From: Actinernus sp. WN-2022
Lineage: Eukaryota; Cnidaria; Anthozoa; Actiniaria; Actinernidae
DNA: 64,000 nucleotides
Assembly: GCA_030867875.1 (NCBI GenBank)
Contig: JAOWCC010001589.1
Span: forward strand, 75,725,537-75,789,536
Direction: 5' to 3'
Under the pieces are notes generated by a model, which was not told where the DNA came from, did no database searches, and worked only from the letters and a program-made list of their open reading frames with translations. The position numbers and the translations under genes are program-made. Below are positions 25,201 through 36,375 of this stretch, piece by piece; position 1 is the first letter of the stretch; the number at the start of each line of letters is the position of its first letter.

Positions 25201-28200
25201 TCGATTAACATAACCCTACAGTTAAAAAGTGAGAGAAGTGTTAAATACATGTACATGTACATGCATGTCAGGAATAAACACAAGTATCACGATTCACTGA
25301 TCATTTTGTTTACTTTTGCGACACCAATATAACATGGTATTGGGGCCAGCCTCTGATTGGCTCTTGAACGAGGCCTTGCAGTCACATGGGTTCCTGGTCA
25401 AGTTCAAAAGTAATTTGTTCACCAGCATTTATTGAGAGCGTTGTGGCAAGATGTCTACAATTTCACCTTCAAATCATTGTAAATTACAAGATAAGAATTC
25501 TCCAATCCTAAAGGTAAGGTTGGCATAAGATTGTAGTTTTCGTCAGAAATCTAACACTCATCCACAAAAAGTACAATTTTCACCGTCTCAAAGCAGTAAA
25601 ATTGCAAAAGTCATTCAAATCAAGCCTCAAATTCAAAGTCAAAGCAACGTTCTTAAATAAACAAGAGCCCATCTGGGCTTTCACTCGGGCCACATGAGAT
25701 TGAAGATAAAATACACTTTCATTTGAAATCCTCTTAGTATCAAGTCGTGCTTTAATTCGCCAGTGAGAACCTCAAAAAAACAGACTGGTGTATTAATCGC
25801 TTTTATGGCATGACTATGATAACGCAGGATTCGAACAACAGAATACTGGCAATTCAAGTGTATAAATGCAATACAATGACATATTCTGACTTTGAATTTG
25901 ATTGAAAATAGATCAAAAACTCGGGGAAATGTCCGGCTAAAACTGTATGAATAAATGTGAAATGAAACATAAATTTCATAGCAAGAAAAAAAATTGTAAT
26001 TCCTATAAATGAGAAAGCTCTTCTATTAAGCCGCTTCTCATATACACAGACTGTTTCACAAAAAACATTTGCGCTTATCGACACAAGAATTCAGTTGACC
26101 TTCCAAATAATTTATTCTGAGGTACGCATACTCTAAATCACATATGTTAAATAAAGCGATAATTAGAAGGAAAAGTACATTATTTAACAGACAAACTGAG
26201 AGGAAATTTATTCAAATCAAAAAGAGTTTACTTACAGTACTTACGTAACTGAACTTTCGTTTTGGATCTTTTGGTAGTGTTGTTGACAGCACCCACCTTC
26301 GTGCACATATGCACTGAATCGGAATGAAAGTCGAAGCCTACCTCGAACTTAACTTTCAGCTAACCTGTTTCCTTTCATTCCACAATGAATAATAATCTCA
26401 TAAAGTAAGCCCGTAGCTTTCAATAAATTTGCCAGTGTCTGAATGAAACAGCTAGATCTTTTCCAATTTCTCTCACGAGTCACGGCAGAAGACAGTCTCA
26501 AGCTACAAAACTTGAATTTTGATCCTCTTCACAGTAACGTAATTTAACGTCTCAGATATTATATATATGCCCTATTTCAGCTAGCGCTGTGCATTTCAAA
26601 TACTTTTTCCTCTCTCGTTGCTGGCAGTTCATGCTTCTTGTTCGTGTAGTTGCCGCATTTCAGTTGGCATACACTGAAAACATCTGCTTAACTAAGATTT
26701 GTAACAATCTTAGCGGATCATGTAAATATTCCGCTTGGCTCAATTGAGGGTTTCTGCCGTCAAAGTTCATTTTTTGTTTCAGTTTTCCCCATATTAGCCG
26801 ACATGTATAATGTCTCGAGCTCTCAATCCAGTAGAAAGACTCTGGTTATTCTGTCGTAAAACATGCCTTAGCTGTACAAGACCGCCCACGATGGAATAGA
26901 TTTCCGACAATGACTCATTGAAAGTGATATCTCCTTGTCTCGCCTAGTCTGAGAGCTTTGAACTTTCTTATCTGAGCGCGCCTGACGAGATCTAACCTTT
27001 GATTATAATTCGATACCTGTTGATATTCAAACGTGTTTGGATATTGTATTTCGCTTACGTTTCTAAATGTACATTGGATCTGTCCAAACAGCGCTGATCG
27101 AATGTATTACGGCTCCTGGTTGTTCATGTATTTTTATGGTCAACAAGAGCGCCAGTTGAAATATCCTGAGCCTGTTGGAAGGCTTTCGCCCTCGCGGGTC
27201 GACCATTTTTATTTACTGTATTCACTTATGTAAATACATTAACCTGGCGATTGTTGCGTGACCAGCACAGTGCAATCTGATTGGTTTGAATTTGACCTTT
27301 AACACATGCGCAGAATCCGTCTGACATGAAATAAAAATAAAAATAAAAACAAATAACGACTTGCATTTTAAGACTCGGCGCTGCCACAGGCAGCCCGAGT
27401 AATAAAAAAGTGAAAAAGGGTTTCTTTCAAAGGAAAAAAACACGTCTTTTAAAATTAGATAACAATTAACTTCGAAATCACAAGAATTGAATGTAGAAGC
27501 GTTGAAGAGATTTCAAAACTTGTCGCAAAAGTTTTCTCCACTCAAGCCGTGAAACCGTTGCCATGGATATACTAGGTGCCTTTTGAGAATCTAAATTACG
27601 ATCAGCATGCGTTTGGTGCTTCATTCTCTTCTTAATTCTTTCTTTTAACAATTTCCAACTGTTGATCATGAATCGTGATACAAAACTAATTGCTGTGCGA
27701 TTCTGCCCAATACAAAATATATTTTCTCCCAACTGGCCGCCAATATAATTTGGTATCGGCATCTCAAAATCGCAATTAGTTTATATAGTTTTTGTGAATA
27801 TGATATCTACGATGTACTACATGTACATCATACAACGTACTGTATGGTTGTTTGAGATAAAGATAAAAATGTAATCCTTTTCAGGGGTGGAGAGTTTGGG
27901 AATGGGGGAGGGAAAAGAGAGATTGATACTAAGGAGCCGGTGTCACAGCATTTTCACAAGTTGGGCTATTTTTAGATTATTTTCCCCACCAATTGCTGGG
28001 TTGCAACTTGTTAACCAACCAGGAATAAAATCACAAAAGCATAGCATCCATGTTTTAGGAACGGTTGCAACCCAAGAATAATGGGAAACCATTCTAAAAA
28101 TAACCTAACTTGTGAAAATGCTGTGGCATAGAGTAATACAGTACATTTGTACGTACCGCTCAAAACCTGCATTATGATTGCACCTACATGTATTATACTG

Positions 28201-31200
28201 TAGCTCTATTGTTTTTGTAATGCAACAATACAAAACGTACACCCTAACCTTTCCCCTGCGAAATGTATTCCCAGCTTTCTGGGAATCCTTAGGAATTCTA
28301 AGAAATTCCCACTTTTGCAAATAAGCTCTGCATGCCTTTCAGGGCTTGGAATTACTAGTAATTAGGTTTATGAGGGTGTAAAAGCTTGGAATAGTTTGGA
28401 GTTCCTAGGAATTCCTAACAATTCCATCTTGACTTAAGCTATTTTGTGAAGGTGTTATTTTTTAGGCTTGGAATTCCTGAGAGTTCCTAGGAATTAATGA
28501 AGGTTTTCTAGTTTCTTAAGTCAGACATTGAATTTAGAAGTGTTCAACTTCCCTGTCCTGCTAGACAGAGATTCCTAAATCCCTTAGCTTCCTCTGAGCA
28601 ATTAATTTTAGAGTAAAGTTATAAGGATACTTGAATTAATTGTTACCAGTTGACTAAGATAATGCACTCACATATTTCTAAATACTTTATTGGAAAGCTA
28701 ACATTACAGGGAATATTAAGATCGTTTGCATGAGAAATTTTAAAACTTATACACGACTTGTAATTTATTATTGTAAACTTGTTGTCATAATTTGTTGACT
28801 GAGGCTACAGAAGAAAAGCTTATAATATCACAATATTTTCATGGTTATTTTTACTATTACTCACCGATTTGACCTTCCCAGTGTTTAAATGAAGCAAAGT
28901 ATTTTTAATCTCCAAATCTTTGAAAATGTGTTGTTGTTGTAAGTTAAGAAATTTCAACAGAACTTAAAAGACACAGACCATAGATTTCAGCCTTGCCAAA
29001 CTCTCTGCCATGTTTCCACTTTAACAGAGTGAAGACTAGAACCAAGTTGATCAATATTTCATAATAGCTTGCACCTGATTGGCTGGAGGAGTTGTAAGGC
29101 CTTCAGGGATTGGCTGAAGTTCAAATTGTGTGCCATTACAGGTGAGGTGAGACTTGTTCATTTCACTGTGTTCACTCGTGCGTTGGTTGGAGGTTTTACA
29201 GCTTGCTCAAAACTAGGTAAATTCAACAGTTTTATTATTTCACAAAAGAGAATGCTTAGATGGAAAGATTACAATAACTGCTGCCAACTGTGAGGTAATA
29301 TCAGGGCATATCAGTTCTAGATGAGATGAATTCCTGGATAATTAAATCTTTGTAAAAGGTGAGCATGTTTTACTTTAGGATTAAATCCATTAAATGAAAC
29401 TGAAAGTTCTGTCAGACACGCATTTCACACAAAACAATCAAGTTTACGGTTTTTCTAGTAGTTCAGTTCGCTAGTTTGTCATTATTGTGCATTTTAAAGT
29501 AATGTTCTCGAAGCTTATGAAAATATGGTAAGATGCATTCAATTTACCTTTTGAGCATTCAATTACATGTAGGTCCCCGTGTTACGGTTTTGTTTATATT
29601 ACTTATTGATTGGTCTCAATAAATTAAACTTAAAAACTTTGCAGTGATAACTTCTCAATCTGTAGAGCTTTAAGTGCATATTTTGGGCTATGAATTGAAT
29701 GATTAATGCGAGCTTTAATCACAGTCTCTGCTAGTATACAATGTACAAGTGTAGAGCACGATTTGAATAATTTTGTTTGTATATGCATGTGTAGTGAGAT
29801 ATAACTCCTAAATATATTAATTAGCTCATTTAACCTCAATTATCTAGCTTAAGCTTTCAAGACAACCATTGGTCAATGTGTTTAAATCAGCAATCAAGGC
29901 ATTGAGCAATAATTCCTACTTTGAAAAACCCATTCCAAAAGCAATTTAACCAGTTAATTATTAACAATTAATTTTATTGGACAAGATTTATAGCACAAGG
30001 GATTCCTTTGTAATTTCCAGTTTTCACGCCAGTCACTGCAGGACATGTAAAATCATTTAACTAATGAAGGTGTAATTCTAATTTTATTGATTATATTTAT
30101 ATTTTCAGGCCTTCAAGTTGCAGATCAGAAGCTTTTCAAATCTAAAAACTCTCAAATAAAGCTGAACACTGGAAAAAGTCCACTGCCAATTACCTACAAA
30201 AATTAATGTAGTGAGTGAAATCACAATCACTCTTGTTAATACAATGTACATGCATGTATAACTCTGTATAGACTGCACATGCAGCCTTTATAAGTTTAAT
30301 AATTAAACTAAAAGATAGAATGGCAAGAGATAAGCGTTGACTCATTATTGATATCTGTTCAAGTTTACTGCCAGACCCTAACCTATATTTTTACCCTTTG
30401 GTTTGGCAAAATTCTACCTTTTAATGTTTTTAGATTCAAAGTTAAGTACATACATGTACAACAAATTCCTAGGAATTCCCAGATATTCCAAGCAAAATTC
30501 CTAGGAATTCCCAGATATTCCAAGAAATTCCTATAAATTCCCAAATATTCCTTGAATTCATAGGTTTGCTGGCCTGTATACGTAGTTATTGATCTTAAGA
30601 ATTCCTAGCAATTTTATTCCCAGCTATTCCAAACTCAACCAAAGCTTGGAATTCCTAGGAATTCCTAGGAATTCCATGTTCCAATTACTGTAAAAATTTA
30701 CACCTCTATTCCTAAGAATTCCTAGGCTTTCCCAGGAATTCCTAGGAATAAAATCCTAGGAATAAAATCCTAGGAATAAAATCCTAGGAATTCTTAGCAA
30801 ATTCTTAGGAATTCCGAGGAATTCTAAGCTTTATTTTGCAGGGGTTAGAAGGTGGGTAAGCCAATGCTGTGGCTCGTTTTGAGCAGTACAGGCTGGCTCG
30901 TGGCATATGCCTAGTATGCAGGATACATGTTCCTGGTTATGGGCTCCTGATACAATACAATTTCTGAATTTCCACCACCTTCTCCCTAAACCTTCTATTT
31001 ACACGTACCAGACATTTTCAAACTCTGGCAGTCACTAAAGAAAAGCAGGGTAGCAGCAAAATACCCACTCCCAACAAATAATCCTTGCAGGATGCCCTGA
31101 TACATGGCATTTCACTGTAGTGTAGTACACATGCAGCCATCAACTACTGTCCAAAATTGCATGCAAGTGAGTCTCCAACTTAAATGCTTTCCCAACTGTA

Positions 31201-31523
31201 GACTGTGGTACATGTACATGTAAATGTATCTGCAGACTGTACTGGAGTATGGTATCTGAAGTCTGAACAGGGGCAAGAGCAACCTAAATATTTTTGGGCA
31301 ACTATTAAACCATGTTCTGTGGTGGCCCCTGGGACAACTACACACAAACATTCCCTGAAAAAGGAAAATAATGAAATTTAAATTATGATACTACCTTTGT
31401 GTATGTGCAATGTTGATCATCACTGTCGCCAAGCACAGCGTTAGCTTCCTCTTCAAGCTCGTTATCTTCCTGGAGAACGTCAACCATTGATAGAACTTCC
31501 TCTCCGAAGTCTCCTTTCTCCAT
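16231..31523 (-). CDS. UBR7: UBR7-type E3 ubiquitin ligase (UBR box and PHD finger), last exon not found
   Basis: Nine coding exons in order of transcription: 31523-31395, 25215-25082, 24695-24632, 24483-24388, 22405-22352, 19978-19876, 18880-18468, 18169-18001 and 16292-16231. All have GT-AG borders and matching phases, giving 408 codons; human UBR7 has 425. The start at 31523 (MEKGDFGEEVLSMVDVL) fits the family's acidic N-terminus. Exons 2-3 encode the UBR box (ALYACGTCTS, HFRCDCGNSKF). Exons 4-6 encode the PHD finger with C4HC3-type ligands (YCTCHRPYPDPEDE, MIQCVICEDWYHSR, MICDACM). Exon 7 is an acidic linker ending in WRSQLCKCTSCT. Exons 8-9 match the conserved C-terminal part (MGRINQVEAIH, YNDMKNELTEYL). 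The family is nuclear; human UBR7 is reported to ubiquitinate histone H2B. The usual basic tail exon is missing. Confidence 0.95.
16410..16670 (-). pseudogene. THAP zinc-finger domain fragment in a UBR7 intron
   Basis: Reading leftward from 16670, one frame gives RCVVGGCSNCSD, then ISLHKIPFWGDE and KRRKKWIDFVKAK. This is the start of a THAP DNA-binding domain, with the C-X4-C pair, the SLHKIP block and the conserved Trp. The second zinc half (C-X2-H) is missing, no start Met precedes it, and a poly-G tract follows at 16358-16377. THAP domains occur in P-element-like transposases and derived host genes. Most likely a dead transposon or retrocopy fragment inside the intron, same strand as UBR7. 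Confidence 0.6.
17790..17990 (-). mobile_element. tRNA-derived SINE, family A
   Basis: On the - strand a B-box-like GGGTTCAAAACCC is followed by a body with AGGTGCTGCCTTTGTAAAAC and GGTTAGACCTTCACGTCTTC. The same body occurs at 40753-41045 and, truncated, at 36807-36905. The SINE head ends about 10 bases from the splice donor of the UBR7 exon at 18001-18169. Confidence 0.8.
18235..18342. repeat. ~38-bp tandem repeat near a UBR7 exon
   Basis: About three copies of a unit containing TTCCAGGAATTCCAGGGTAC and AAAAAGAAAACT. It lies in the intron about 65 bases upstream (in transcript sense) of exon 8. Confidence 0.8.
19044..19435 (+). mobile_element. tRNA-derived SINE, family B
   Basis: A-box TGGTTAGCTCAGTTGGTAGA (19051-19070) and B-box GGTTCGAATCC (19119-19129) are intact pol III promoter blocks. 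A 3' body follows, ending in CACTATATAAATAAATAC. The insert between the boxes is longer than in a real tRNA, so this is a SINE and not a tRNA gene. It lies in a UBR7 intron, antisense to the gene. Confidence 0.75.
20146..20233. repeat. 44-bp tandem duplication
   Basis: Two adjacent, nearly identical units starting TTTAGATAGCAGGTCTAGGG, in a UBR7 intron. Confidence 0.85.
21503..21973. mobile_element. hAT-like MITE with 6-bp target duplication
   Basis: Termini CAGGGCTTCAAGTG and CACTTGAAGCCCTG are perfect 14-bp inverted repeats, flanked by CTATCC on both sides (21497-21502, 21974-21979). Inside, both ends are rich in ATATAGGGAAATATAGG repeats in opposite orientation, and there is no transposase. 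CAGGG-type termini fit the hAT superfamily. It lies in a UBR7 intron. Confidence 0.85.
24894..25060. mobile_element. MITE with ATAGGCCATTTTGACG termini
   Basis: ATAGGCCATTTTGACGATGT at the left is mirrored by ACATCGTCAAAATGGCCTAT at the right (arms ~33 bp). It lies just upstream, in gene coordinates, of the UBR7 exon at 24632-24695. A short internal duplication (TTGGCGGGCCACAT) is present. Confidence 0.8.
25655..27403 (+). mobile_element. Unclassified element with hairpin termini, copy 1
   Basis: Left end AACAAGAGCCCATCTGGGCT then ACTCGGGCCAC; right end ACTTGCATTTTAAGACTCGG then CAGGCAGCCCGAGTAATAA. The middle shares blocks (GTTTTCCCCATATTA, ATATCTCCTTGTCTCGCC, TGAGCGCGCCTGACGA) with the copy at 45656-46640. 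It lies in UBR7 intron 1. No transposase or RT domain seen. Confidence 0.65.
27941..28128. mobile_element. MITE with ~36-bp inverted repeats
   Basis: TGTCACAGCATTTTCACAAG at the left and CTTGTGAAAATGCTGTGGCA at the right are inverted copies with one mismatch. The pairing continues inward to CTATTTTTAGA. Non-coding, in UBR7 intron 1. Confidence 0.75.
28250..30845. repeat. GGAATTCCTAGGAATTCC-rich repeat clusters
   Basis: Degenerate repeats of AATTCCTAGGAATTCC crowd at 28260-28500 and 30460-30835. The outer edges look weakly inverted (CCCCTGCGAAATG left, CATTTTGCAGGGG-like right), so the whole may be one element with repeat-rich ends. The centre (28500-30450) shows nothing recognisable. Confidence 0.45.
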
Positions 31524-31601
31524 TGCGGTTATTTGGTTGAAAACAAACGAGGAAGAAAGATCGATCGACGGTAATTTATCTGAAGAACATGTTTGGCAAA
31601 T

Positions 31602-31613
31602 ATGGCGCCAAAT
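31602..31613 (-). promoter_or_regulatory. Candidate E2F-like site upstream of UBR7
   Basis: On the - strand it reads ATTTGGCGCCAT, matching the E2F core TTTGGCGC, about 80 bases before the UBR7 start codon. Position and sequence fit a promoter element; function is inferred from sequence only. Confidence 0.4.
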
Positions 31614-32084
31614 GATTCATTCGCCCCAGCCTCCGCACTGTATCTGAACTGAGATTGGAAACGAGGCGATATTTTTGCGGCCTTGGTTTGCCTGTGCTGT
31701 AAATTAGGAGCAGGAGCGTGGGCACTGTACCGCTGGATTCTCGAGCATGATACAGGAAAAACCGTTTTCTGACTGATGTTGGTTAAAAATCGTCTCTATT
31801 ATCAGCCGAGACATCTGAACAGCATTTAATTAACGGAAATGGGTCGGATCAGTAATGAGTATAAAACTGAATAAAATAAATAAATGCATAAAATAAATGC
31901 ATAAAGAACGTTTAAAGGGTGAAGGTACTTTGTATTCCCATTACGGATCCGGACACAGTTATTTTCAGCGCTGGTGATTTTCAAATGAACTGACGAACCT
32001 CGCACACATGTGGGATGCATGGTCTATCAGACTGTGCAAACGTTTTCGATATTGTGAGCTAGGAGAAGCGGATTTCCGACCTCT

Positions 32085-32580
32085 GATCAGGAACACCCAA
32101 CGGTAAAACTTCATAAAAACAAACATTCTGATGTTTTTATAACAAATCAGATGTATTTAAACATATTTAAGGGAATTGTTTTTCAGCTGGCAGACGAACA
32201 GCTGTTCTGCAGCGCCAGCCAGCCTAAAGTTCATGAAGAATTTCTAAATTTCCCAGCTGAAATATTTAAGTGCAGAATTTGCCAGCAGCAAAAATATTTT
32301 TTTGAATATATTCCCTAGGTTAGCGTTTAGGTACATTAGGTACAACAGGTGCGTGCAGAATTTGCCAGCTGAGAAATATCGCTCTGTTATATTATTATTA
32401 TGTAATTATATCGGACTGCAGAATTTACCAGCTGACAAATATCGCTCCGTTATATTATTATTTAGTATCAGACTGCAGAATTTGCCAGCCAAGAAATTCC
32501 AAAGTGCAGAATTTGCCAGCCGAGTGGCCCAGAAGAACAGTTATTTTGCAGAACAGTTCGTTGGGTGTTCCTGTCTGATC
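32085..32580. mobile_element. MITE with internal CAGAATTTGCCAGC repeats
   Basis: GATCAGGAACACCCAACG on the left pairs with CGTTGGGTGTTCCTGTCTGATC-type sequence on the right. Inside, GCAGAATTTGCCAGC occurs about five times, in two longer units that also share AAATATCGCTC and TTATATTATTATT. Confidence 0.7.
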
Positions 32581-32669
32581 CAGGGTAGATCGATATAGTC
32601 CGGCTTCAAGGAAAATGCTGTGTATCATTTCAATCAAACATTAAAGTGTGTATCAGGTCAAACGTTTTT

Positions 32670-32990
32670 ATCACTACTGATCGATTCTACATCAAGCGAA
32701 TAGTTGAATAGTAGAATGATATAAGTCTCAATTTGAGTGTTTCAGCCATGAATTATTGAGGTTTATATTTATAATCATATTCAAGTCATTCAAGCCGGTG
32801 ACGTAAAACTGTTCTTCATTTATTACGCAACAACATACTGGTAGATATAAATGACATCTCGTAAACATCTAGGTTATATTTGAAGGCCTATATCAGTGAT
32901 TTTACCAAATATTTTGTCAAAATCAGAAAACGGTTTCATGATTAACAAGAAAAAGAAACGGAAAATAAATTCCTAGCTATTCACTTGTGT
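32670..32990. repeat. Partial copy of the element at 45040-45510
   Basis: Shares AGGTCAAACGTTTTTATCAC-type start, AACATACTGGTAGA and TTTTACCAAATATTTTGTCA with 45040-45510 in the same order. The right inverted arm is not clear here. Confidence 0.65.
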
Positions 32991-33113
32991 GGTATATACT
33001 AATGCAGGACTGATTCCGAGTTTGCCTAGCCAATCAGAGCGCATGAAAAACATTATTTGACTTGTGTGTGGTATACATGTGGTTGTAACTTCCTCTGACG
33101 GTGCGTTTATAAA

Positions 33114-33900
33114 CATAGATAATACAACCATCCATGAAATCGTTAAAAAGGGAGATGATAGCTCAGCACAAACATTTATTGTCTGGTCTAAAAACGATAA
33201 ATTTCAGCTTCACCCTAAAAAAATGTAAGGAACTTAGAATCTCCTTCTCTCGTTTTACAAGAACATTCAACGATTTAATCATTGATCAGACCGTATTAAG
33301 CACCGTCGAATCGGTTAAGGTCCTGGGAATAATCTTAAGTGGAACTCACATATTGTGAGAGTGACAATATAATTAAGAAAGCCTCTAAGCGATTATATTT
33401 TCTGTTACAATTGAAACGTGCCAATATTCCAGCCAGCGAGTTAGTTAAGTTTTATGTTACTTGCATTCAGTCTGTCCTCCTATACGCTTGCCAAGTTTTC
33501 CACTACAGTCTACCTGAATATCTAAACCATTCCCTTGAACGTATACAGAAACGAGCTCTTCGTATTATCCAAGGACATGAACTATCTTACGTAGAATGAC
33601 TCCATTTATCTGGACTAAATAGTCTTATTGAACGCAGATCAGAACTTTGTAGCAAACGTTTCCGAAAAATTATGTCACATCCTCAACTGAGGCAACTTAT
33701 ATAACTTACTACCTCATAATCTAACTCGTCCGTCTGTCACTTTAAGAAATGTCAAACCATTCTACCCGCTTATTTGTAAAAGTAATTGGTACAGCAATTC
33801 ATTTATTATATCTGGAGCTCACGAATATAACAATGCAAACCCTAACAAGACTTGTAGGTGAGTTCTGAGTACTCAGAGCTTACTAGCCTTCCTTTTTGAA
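33114..33900 (+). pseudogene. LINE reverse transcriptase remnant (CR1/jockey-like)
   Basis: Broken frames encode the distal part of a non-LTR reverse transcriptase. Visible are PKKCKELRISF, then TVESVKVLGIILS, then ESDNIIKKASKRLYFLLQLK and ELVKFYVTCIQSVLLYACQV, then ERIQKRALRIIQG, followed in frame after a stop by LHLSGLNSLIERRSELC. At least two frameshifts and one stop are present, and the endonuclease and RT catalytic core are missing. These motifs are typical of the RT thumb and C-terminus in CR1/jockey-type LINEs. This is a 5'-truncated dead copy. Confidence 0.85.
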
Positions 33901-34194
33901 TTGCTAGTTTAGAGAATAGCAGTGGTAAAAAAACTCAGCGGTACATATCAAATCACAATTAATTAATTATTTATTTATATGTTTTGTAATAATTTAATAT
34001 ATTGTAAACCTCAATAATTCAGTTTAGTACCCTAACAGAGGTAAATGTAGAAATAAACGATCTTTATATACTAATTCCTAATAAAAGACAGGACTCAGTT
34101 GATCTGTTAGGTTAATATTCAATTAATTGGGAACCGTGCTGGTGCAGTGCAAGGTTTGTGGTCAGGGTTTCATTCCCATAACGGCTAGTTTGGT

Positions 34195-35075
34195 CAAATG
34201 GTTTCAACATCGATCCAACATTTGTTGCATCATGTTGGAGGACGTTGAACGCATGGGCGTCAAACGGTTTCAACATCAGTACAACATATCATACATCATG
34301 TAGAAGGATGTTGAAAACATGGGTGTCAAACCGTTTCAACATCAGTACAACATTTGTTGCGTCATGTTGAAGGATGTTGAAAGCATGGATGGCAAACGAT
34401 TTCAACATCAGTTCAACATTTGTTGCATCATGTTGAAGGATGTTGAAAGTATATGTGTCAAATGGTTTCAACATCGATCCAACATTTGTTGCATCATGTT
34501 GAAGGACGTTGAAAGCATGGGTGTCAAACGGTTTCAATACTGATCAGTACAACATTTGTTGCATCATGTTGAAGGATGTTGAAAGCATGGCTGTCAAACA
34601 GTTTCAGTATCGATTCAACATTTGTTGCATCATTTTGAAGGACGTTGAAAGCATGGGTGTCAAACGGTTTCAATACTGATCAGTACAACATTTGTTGCAT
34701 CATGTTGAAGGACGTTGAAAGCCGCATGGGTGTCAAACGGTTTCAATACTGATCAGTACAACATTTGTTGCATCATGTTGAAGGATGTTGAAAGTTATGG
34801 ATGTCAAACGGTTTCAACATTGGTCCAACATTTGTTGCGTCATGTTGAAGGATGTTGAAAGCATGGGTGACAAACGGTTTCACCATCAGCACAACATTTG
34901 TTGCATCATGTTGAAGGATGTCGAAAGCATGGATGGCAAACGATTTCACCATCGGTACAACATTTGTTGCATCATGTTGAAGGATGTTGAAAGTTATGGA
35001 TGTCAAACGGTTTCAACATTGGTCCAACATTTGTTGCATGATGTTGAAAGTATGGGTGTCAAACGTCAATGGGTG
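34195..35075 (+). repeat. ~66-bp satellite array
   Basis: About 13 tandem units built on CATTTGTTGCATCATGTTGA, AGGATGTTGAAAGCATGG and GTCAAACGGTTTCAACAT; unit length varies between about 64 and 74 bp. All six frames through it are repeat shadows. Its left edge (GGTCAAATGGTTTCAACATC) has an inverted counterpart at 36361-36380. Confidence 0.9.
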
Positions 35076-35576
35076 TCAAAATGAGACTGTTACGTTCTCA
35101 TCCACCCTGACCATAGGTACGTGCGCATGGCCGTACATATTCAGCAAATGTTGAATGAAGCGGTCAAACTGTTTCAAAATGATTCAACATTTCTGAGAAC
35201 AATAGAAAGTATTTTTCACATGGCTCTTTTTTTATATTTTACATTTTTAGGGGAGTGTCTTATATTTCCATATCACACCTCTTTGTGTGTTACAATGATT
35301 TAATATATTCCCCTGGCATTTTAATATATGTTCCCCTCGACTTGAGTCCCTCGCACTTTTCCTAATACTGAAAACTAGCTACTGACTTACTCGATACATA
35401 AGGAGAAGTAAAGGAGTTGAAAAAGACCGGGGCATGTGTTAGGAACCGGAACTTGAACCGTCCCGCTCGACCGTTCTCACTCTCTTGATAATTTCCAGTC
35501 CTTTGTTCTATCCATTAGACAACAAGCTATGTTTATTGACAGGAAGGAAACAAAAAAAAGAAACTACATGAAGCCT

Positions 35577-35790
35577 CGTGAACAGTAATATATGCAATAA
35601 TGTACTCGGCAAACAATGCTTCCTAATGATTTACGAAAACAGATAAATGAGAGTGAAAAACTCCATTTATCGGCCTTCCGCTCGTGGCCCATTTGGGATT
35701 TATTGACCTCTGTGGCCCGGTGCCGCCCTCGGGCAGAACCCTCGGTGGATAAATCCCATACTCCCTCGATCGCTTCAGACCGATAACCCT
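35577..35790. repeat. Second copy of the repeat at 8925-9240
   Basis: Contains GTGAACAGTAATATATG, GCTTCCTAATGATTTACGA and ATCGGCCTTCCGCTCG in the same order as the first copy. It ends near GAACCCTCGGTGGATAAATC. Confidence 0.6.
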
Positions 35791-35824
35791 GGCTTAGTTA
35801 AATGTCGGAGAGATGTTCAATCAA

Positions 35825-36375
35825 AGTTTGAATGCATTCAAACTCTATTGAACATCTTTGAACACCTTTCAATATAATGTTGCTCCCATGAAAGGCCCGG
35901 TCAAACCGCTTCAATATCGGGTTTCAGCATATGCAGCATATGCATATTGTATCGGGTTTCAACATAAACAGCATATGCATGTTGTATCGGGTTTCAACAT
36001 AAACAGCATATGCACGTTAGCCGTGTTATATAGTTTTTAACTGGCGGTTTCCTTTCATCGCGCGCGTAAATCTATATTATAAAACAGATAAAGAAGCCTT
36101 AAATCCATGTTTTATACTATCATAAAACACTCTGGTCATTTGAGAACACTCTAGAAATGTTGAAAGCACGCGCCTTCGGCTTGTGCTTTAACATTTCTCT
36201 CATTTTCTCAAATGCCCATCGTGTTTTATGATAGTATAAAACATGGCTAAGGCTTCTTTATTTGTTAATCAACATATGCAGCATATGCATGTTGTATCGG
36301 GTTTCAACATAAACAGCATATGCATGTTGTATCGGGTTTCAACATATGCATGTTGTACCGATGTTGAAACCGTTT
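35825..36375. repeat. Second satellite block, interrupted by a MITE
   Basis: Units of TATCGGGTTTCAACATAAAC and AGCATATGCATGTTG repeat before and after the inserted palindrome at 36083-36266. The block ends in ATGTTGAAACCGTTTGACTA, an inverted copy of the satellite edge at 34192. Confidence 0.7.
36083..36266. mobile_element. Palindromic MITE inserted in satellite
   Basis: AAAGAAGCCTTAAATCCATG at the left pairs with CATGGCTAAGGCTTCTTT at the right. The pairing continues through TTTTATACTATCATAAAACAC and ATTTGAGAA to a centre near 36168 (GCGCCTTCGGC). Satellite units lie on both sides. Confidence 0.8.

Noticed and set aside
27478..27762. 94-codon - strand ORF beside the hairpin element
   Set aside because: No recognised domain and no exon context; likely chance or old repeat.
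34195..35075. Regular repeats resembling a CRISPR array
   Set aside because: Units are directly tandem with no unique spacers, the window is clearly eukaryotic, and no cas genes exist.
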